The notes below the pieces were generated by a model. That model was not told the DNA's origin and did not search any database. It saw only the letters and a program-made list of their open reading frames with translations. Positions 59,630 through 64,000 of a stretch of DNA of 64,000 nucleotides are shown one piece after another. Every line of letters begins with the position of its first letter. The first letter of the stretch is position 1. This DNA comes from Leishmania donovani (Eukaryota; Euglenozoa; Kinetoplastea; Trypanosomatida; Trypanosomatidae), in contig NC_018239.1 of the NCBI RefSeq assembly GCF_000227135.1, positions 286,742 to 350,741 of the forward strand, in the 5' to 3' direction. A program made the translations under genes and the position numbers.

Positions 59630-61879
59630 ATGCGTCCATATGCCCATCTTCTTCAGCGCTGCCTAGGCGGTGCGCTGCACAATTCTCCTCTTCTTTTTGC
59701 CTCTGCGAAATCTCGTTCAAGTGGCAGCGGAGGGGGCCGCGCTGTGGCTGCTGTGGCGCCGCCGAACAGGATCGAAAACGACGGGGAGCTGCTCCGTTCG
59801 ACGGAGGACAGGTACGGGGGCTCGGCGGGGTCTCGCCGACGCCAGCGCCCCACAACAGCGCAGCTACTAGCCAACCATGGTGGCGGCGGTTCTCAAGGTG
59901 CTGTCAGTGACGCTGTGAGCCCTGTGGAGCGACTTCTGAAGAAGCATGAGGTGAGTGCCGGCGGCGGCACTGCCAACGCTATCCCTGTCCCGAGCAAATC
60001 TCGGCAGAGGGTGAAAAACGGGCTCGTGGCTCCTCCCACGCGTGCCGAGGAGCCGACATCTGGTGGAGGCACAGATGATGATGGGGATGACCTTGGCGGG
60101 GCGCTTTCTCTGTTGCCTTCGGCGACACCGGCAGCAAAGCAGCAGCAGCTCTTGACGAACCCCTTCCGCGGCCTACACGCCGATGTGACCCGTAGCTACC
60201 GTGTCGACCAGCTGAGGGAGGTGGCGACAGCGGCTGACTTGATGCTCGCACGGCAGGAGAAGAAGTCCACCGCCTTCTCCTTCTTGCACTTCCGTGCCGG
60301 TGAGCGTTTCTATCAAGGGCACTGGGGGAGCGTGGCCGACATGCAGGCGCAGTTCGATGCGTTCACCGAGGCCGCGCAGACGACGCTGTCCAAGCGCATC
60401 TCGAGGCCGTACTTGCGCGGTACGCCGATCCCCGGCCTGACACTGTTCAACAACGATCTCGGCCTGCAAAGCCCGCTCGTGCAGTGCAGCTATCCCCTGA
60501 TCGTTGCTCAGCGGCTGCTGCTCTTCCCCGATTACTTACGGCACTTCCACACCATCTGCGGACGTGAGAACGTGCCCTGCGACTTCTACGCCGACATCGA
60601 CCTCCCTGGCGAGTCTGCCGCCGGGGCGGAGAAGATGTTGCTGGAAGTGCTCAACTACCTGGAGGTGCGGCTGCCCGGCGTGGGCTTCACTGACCCCTTC
60701 TTTCTTGTCTTGACGAACGCCGTACCGAGCAGGGATAAGGTGTCGTACCACATTCATGCTCGGAGCTTCACACACATGAAAAACCGCCCACTCGCCAGCA
60801 ACGCTGAGGCGAGCACGAACGGCAAAGCGAAACGCAAGTCCGCCAGACAGATGAAGGCCAAGGCAGCTGCATCAGCTCCGGCAGCGCCAGCCGACCGCAA
60901 GTTTGACGAGGATGACATAGACGAGGAACACGACGAAGATCCGTACGACGACCTGAGCGACATGGTCAGCGCTGTGGATGCCGGCGGCAAGGGCTCGACG
61001 TCCTCGCGCGGCGGCAGTGCTGCCACCCCCAAGGTGGTAGCGTTCCAGGACTACCGCGCCGTGAAGCTCATCGCCGATGAGGTGAACCAAACAATCGGCC
61101 GGGACATCGTTGACCACAACTGCTACCGGACGAACGGCATGCTGCGCTGCGCCTTCAGCGCCAAGATGCCCTCTGCACAGGATCACAACTACCATCAGCA
61201 GACCGACAACGGCGCGGCGGCGGCGCGCAAGCGTCTTGTGCCGCTTGTGACCGCCTCCGACCCGGCTTTGCAGCAGCGGCTGTCGGAGACCGAGTCGGTG
61301 CTCCGCACCATGACGGACCCCGAAGTGCTGGAGCTCACTTTCGTCACGAGGCACCTGGACGCGGACGCCAAGGTGATCAAGGCCGCCCGCAAACATGCCA
61401 CGAGTCTCTTGGCGCACGAGAGTGATGCCCCCGCCGAGAGTGCGGAGCAACTGCACCGCGCCGCCGTGTTGGACGCGACAACAAGGCACCGCTTTAAGCT
61501 GATTCGGCCGCGCCAGATCATGGGCCCACAGGCAACGCAGGCCGTGGAGTACGACGCCTACGGCAACGTCGTGCCGCCCTTCCTCACAGAGGCCGCAAAG
61601 TGGCGCCGCTTCAAGGCGGTCACGGCGAAGCTGCGCACCTTGCCGCCTCGAGCTGCGGAGAGCTACGACGTGTGGGTGCGTGTTGGCCTTGCCCTTCACA
61701 ACTTCAGCAACGAAGACCACGTCTTCGAGGAGTGGGTGCGCTTCTCGCTCAAGTCACCGCTCAAGTACTCGCGGGAGGTCTGCCGTAAGAAGTGGATGCA
61801 GTTCGAACGCAATCCCGACGCGCTGAACTGGCGCCGTGGGTTCAACTATCTGAACTCGACTGTGTGGCGCCAGGTGTGA
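59630..61879 (+). CDS. PPL1: PrimPol-like primase-polymerase with PriCT-2-like C terminus, 749 aa
   Basis: The N terminus MRPYAHLLQRCLGGALHNS is Arg-rich and acid-free, suggesting a mitochondrial presequence. A low-complexity linker (about 25-170) follows, then an archaeo-eukaryotic primase (AEP) domain. Motif I is CDFYADIDLPG (D322, D324), motif II VSYHIHARS (S372, H374) and motif III IVDHNCYRTNGMLRCAFSAK (D495, R506). An acidic insert (about 415-465) separates motifs II and III. Residues about 660-749 contain VWVRVGLALHNFSNEDHVFE and REVCRKKWMQFERN, matching a PriCT-2-type domain known from viral, phage and plasmid-type primases. The zinc finger of animal PrimPol is not seen. T. brucei has two PrimPol-like proteins, PPL1 and PPL2; the PPL1 assignment here is tentative. 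A likely role is priming or translesion synthesis, possibly on kinetoplast DNA. Confidence 0.8.
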   Translation: MRPYAHLLQRCLGGALHNSPLLFASAKSRSSGSGGGRAVAAVAPPNRIENDGELLRSTEDRYGGSAGSRRRQRPTTAQLLANHGGGGSQGAVSDAVSPVERLLKKHEVSAGGGTANAIPVPSKSRQRVKNGLVAPPTRAEEPTSGGGTDDDGDDLGGALSLLPSATPAAKQQQLLTNPFRGLHADVTRSYRVDQLREVATAADLMLARQEKKSTAFSFLHFRAGERFYQGHWGSVADMQAQFDAFTEAAQTTLSKRISRPYLRGTPIPGLTLFNNDLGLQSPLVQCSYPLIVAQRLLLFPDYLRHFHTICGRENVPCDFYADIDLPGESAAGAEKMLLEVLNYLEVRLPGVGFTDPFFLVLTNAVPSRDKVSYHIHARSFTHMKNRPLASNAEASTNGKAKRKSARQMKAKAAASAPAAPADRKFDEDDIDEEHDEDPYDDLSDMVSAVDAGGKGSTSSRGGSAATPKVVAFQDYRAVKLIADEVNQTIGRDIVDHNCYRTNGMLRCAFSAKMPSAQDHNYHQQTDNGAAAARKRLVPLVTASDPALQQRLSETESVLRTMTDPEVLELTFVTRHLDADAKVIKAARKHATSLLAHESDAPAESAEQLHRAAVLDATTRHRFKLIRPRQIMGPQATQAVEYDAYGNVVPPFLTEAAKWRRFKAVTAKLRTLPPRAAESYDVWVRVGLALHNFSNEDHVFEEWVRFSLKSPLKYSREVCRKKWMQFERNPDALNWRRGFNYLNSTVWRQV

Positions 61880-63876
61880 TGATGCAAGGAGGAAGGTGGA
61901 TATACGTACACGCCACGCACCTACACGCATCTTTGTGCCTCCGCGTGATACGCACATGGCCGCATGAGCTGTGGCGCTGCCAAGCGGCGAGAGACACATA
62001 GAGGAGTTGAGAAAGGGATCTGCCAGCCTTGCTTGCTGCCATTCTTTATGAAGTGCGCAAGCGTGTGTCGTTAGTGGGCCGAGGGTATCGTGTGGTGAGG
62101 AACGAAAAAGCGATGCGCGCTGGTGCGCGTGTGTGCATGTGCGGCTTGCAACAGCGTAGAAGCAGAGACCGGAGTAAGGAGTCGAGAGAAAGAACAGAAC
62201 CCAAAGTGGCGGTGATGTTCCTGGTGACGGTGGTGGCGTCGGTGGTGTGGGGTCTTGAAACGTGCGTTGGTGACTACCCCAACGAAACAACGACAAAATG
62301 TTTACGCCGTTTCCCGTTCCCCCCCCCCCGCGTTCTCCAGTTGTTCATCGAACACACACCACTTAGACCCGCAGCCGCCACCATCTTTCACACTCTCACT
62401 CATACACAGTTTTCTCCGTTGGCTTGTTTCTTCACGTCCTCTCTCCTTTCCATCTCCGTGCATAGTGGGCCTGCTCTCCTCTCCAAAGTGGCTTAGTTCT
62501 AAGCACCCTCACCCCCGCCCCCTCTCTCTCGCTTTCTTTACTTATTCTTTACTCTTCCCCGTCCGCACATCCTCAACACGTGTTTTGTGCGTATCACGGT
62601 CGCCGCACGCGCTTTACCTGTACTTCTCTCGGCGACTCTGCTCTCACCTCTTCCCCTGTGGTTGGGACGGGGTTTTTCTTTCGCTCTCGTGCTTCGATGG
62701 ACGTCTCTGCCGATGCCCTTCGATTTTTTTTCTAGGCTGGCGTTTGTTTTCTTCACGACCCCCACCCTTTATAGCTGCACGTTCTACCGGTTGTGTCGCT
62801 CGGTGTGTTCTGCGGGCTCTCTCAGCGCCTTTATGTAGGCGACGTCCGTCGCTCTTTTCACTCTCTCCTGCTTGTCATGGTCTTGGCGAGTTCGTGCGTG
62901 TGTGCGTGGGGGGAGGGATCCTTTACGCAAGAGACGCGCCCGGATGCCGGAGGGTGCTGGGAGAGGGGTTGTTGGGTGGCTGTCGCTTTAATCATGGATG
63001 AAGGATCTGGCCGGGTGTGCATTCACTAATAGGGGTTTCGGCGTCTGTGATTGCTGTCCTTGCGTACACGAGTGTATCTAGGTGCTTGTATTCATGCACG
63101 CACATGTCTTTCGCCTATCGGCCACCCTGCCCGCACCTCTCTCTCTCTCGCATTGGCGGGTGGTGGCCTGTCGTCGTTGCGGAGGCGCTTGTTTCGATGG
63201 AACATCGTTTTCATGCGCTCGTGCGCGGACGAGATCGCGCGCTTTCTTTCCCCTCGCTGGTGATGGTGGGGGTTGGGTGGATGCGCGTGCTCTCTCTCTC
63301 TCTTTCTTTCCAATTTGCGAGTGCCGCGGCGGTTTTGCACACGCTCGTGTCTTCGCTGGTCGCCTGTCGTTTGGTTCCACATGTTTTGTGCGCGCGTGCG
63401 TCTCCATCTCTCCTGCACGCCTCCACTCAATCGCTATCCGTGCAATGTGTGAGGGCAAGGTGCACTGAATGTCTCTATCGCGTGCACGAGGGGGCAGAGT
63501 CGGGTTCGAGAGAGGGGAGGGGGGAGGTCTACCCTGCCTCTTCCTCCCTGTGTAGGCGTGCAGTTCTTCTTCGTATGTAAGGGTTGTCTTGGCATCATCT
63601 TAGTGGTAGGCTCACTTCAAGCAGCAAAAGCAGAAAAAAGCGCGGCATCCCTTTACCCCGTGCTGCACACGCGTGCGCGTGAGCGGGCGCTCGTGTCCGT
63701 GACAGGAACGACGCGCTGGCGGAAAAAAAGGAATTTTCACAGCCGTAGTTCCACAGCGTAGAAGCTGTGCCCCACGGCTGGGAGGGGGCGGCGGACAGTG
63801 CGGAGTCGCCGTCCTGCTTCCTCATTTGAATGTCGCTTCTTTGCGTACGACCACACCCGCCGTCTGACCCCTCTTC

Positions 63877-63917
<41 letters not shown>

Positions 63918-64000
63918 TTGCACATGAGGAGTCCATGGGACTGGGTGCGAGGGCTCTGCTTCTCCGCCCCCACCTTCTTCCCAAGAGATGCCTCTCCTCG
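61880..64000. other. Intergenic to the window end, no gene recognised
   Basis: The final 2.1 kb is pyrimidine-rich, with a run of 11 C at 62319-62329, TC repeats and a long GT repeat. Open frames at 62255-63001 and 63017-63580 (+) are Ser/Leu/Phe/Cys-rich translations without family features. It probably holds the 3' UTR of the primase-polymerase gene and the upstream region of a gene beyond the window. Confidence 0.6.
63878..63914 (+). repeat. (GT)n microsatellite
   Basis: About 37 bases of perfect GT repeat near the window end. Confidence 0.95.

Noticed and set aside
62255..63580. Two plus-strand open frames near the window end
   Set aside because: Pyrimidine-tract translations rich in Ser, Leu, Phe and Cys; no motifs.
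1..64000. tRNA, rRNA, CRISPR arrays or bacterial-type operons
   Set aside because: No tRNA-like or rRNA-like segment and no regularly spaced repeats were recognised by eye; a tRNAscan or Infernal run would be decisive.

Overview
The window looks like nuclear chromosomal DNA of a Leishmania-type trypanosomatid. All twelve credible genes lie on the + strand, none shows an intron, and they are separated by 0.3-5 kb of pyrimidine-rich, microsatellite-rich DNA typical of polycistronic transcription with spliced-leader trans-splicing. Two intergenic segments carry SIDER2-type degenerate retroposons, and there is a relic of an ingi/L1Tc-type retroposon. The glucose-6-phosphate isomerase ends in a glycosomal (PTS1-like) tripeptide. 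As I recall, glucose-6-phosphate isomerase and alanine aminotransferase lie on chromosome 12 in L. major, so this is probably the equivalent of chromosome 12. That placement is inference, and the species is not determined.

Layout. Positions 1-4060 form a strange, gene-free, homopolymer-rich island. A SIDER2-like segment follows (about 4.08-4.45 kb). Then come a small hypothetical gene (5109-5399), V-ATPase subunit F (5711-6124), glycosomal glucose-6-phosphate isomerase (6673-8490), an OsmC-like probable mitochondrial protein (9525-10028), a coiled-coil protein with a Cys/His cluster (12847-15345), a 56-residue Sec61-beta-like membrane protein (16612-16782) and a TPR protein resembling the Tfc4/GTF3C3 subunit of TFIIIC (18626-22735). 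Next is a retroposon relic with a 2A-like motif and the start of an APE endonuclease domain (about 23.33-23.72 kb). It is followed by two tandem paralogous giant membrane proteins with a FUSC/ALMT-like layout (24030-30986 and 35953-41700), separated by almost 5 kb without a gene. The right part holds a type II membrane alkaline-phosphatase-superfamily protein (43522-45078), APC/C subunit CDC23/APC8 (46272-49505), a long coiled-coil protein (50578-54972), alanine aminotransferase (56226-57719) and a PrimPol-family primase-polymerase with a PriCT-2-like tail (59630-61879). The last 2.1 kb hold no gene that I can see.

The genes are functionally mixed (glycolysis, proton pumping, ER translocation, transcription, cell cycle, organelle DNA synthesis), as expected for trypanosomatid polycistronic units, where neighbourhood says little about function. 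Exceptions are the tandem FUSC-like pair, which is a local duplication, and the SIDER2 elements just downstream of two stop codons, which are candidates for post-transcriptional control. No tRNA, rRNA, CRISPR array or complete mobile element was recognised. The most open questions are the 4-kb island, the retroposon relic, the candidate TFIIIC subunit and the degenerate active site of the phosphatase-like protein.
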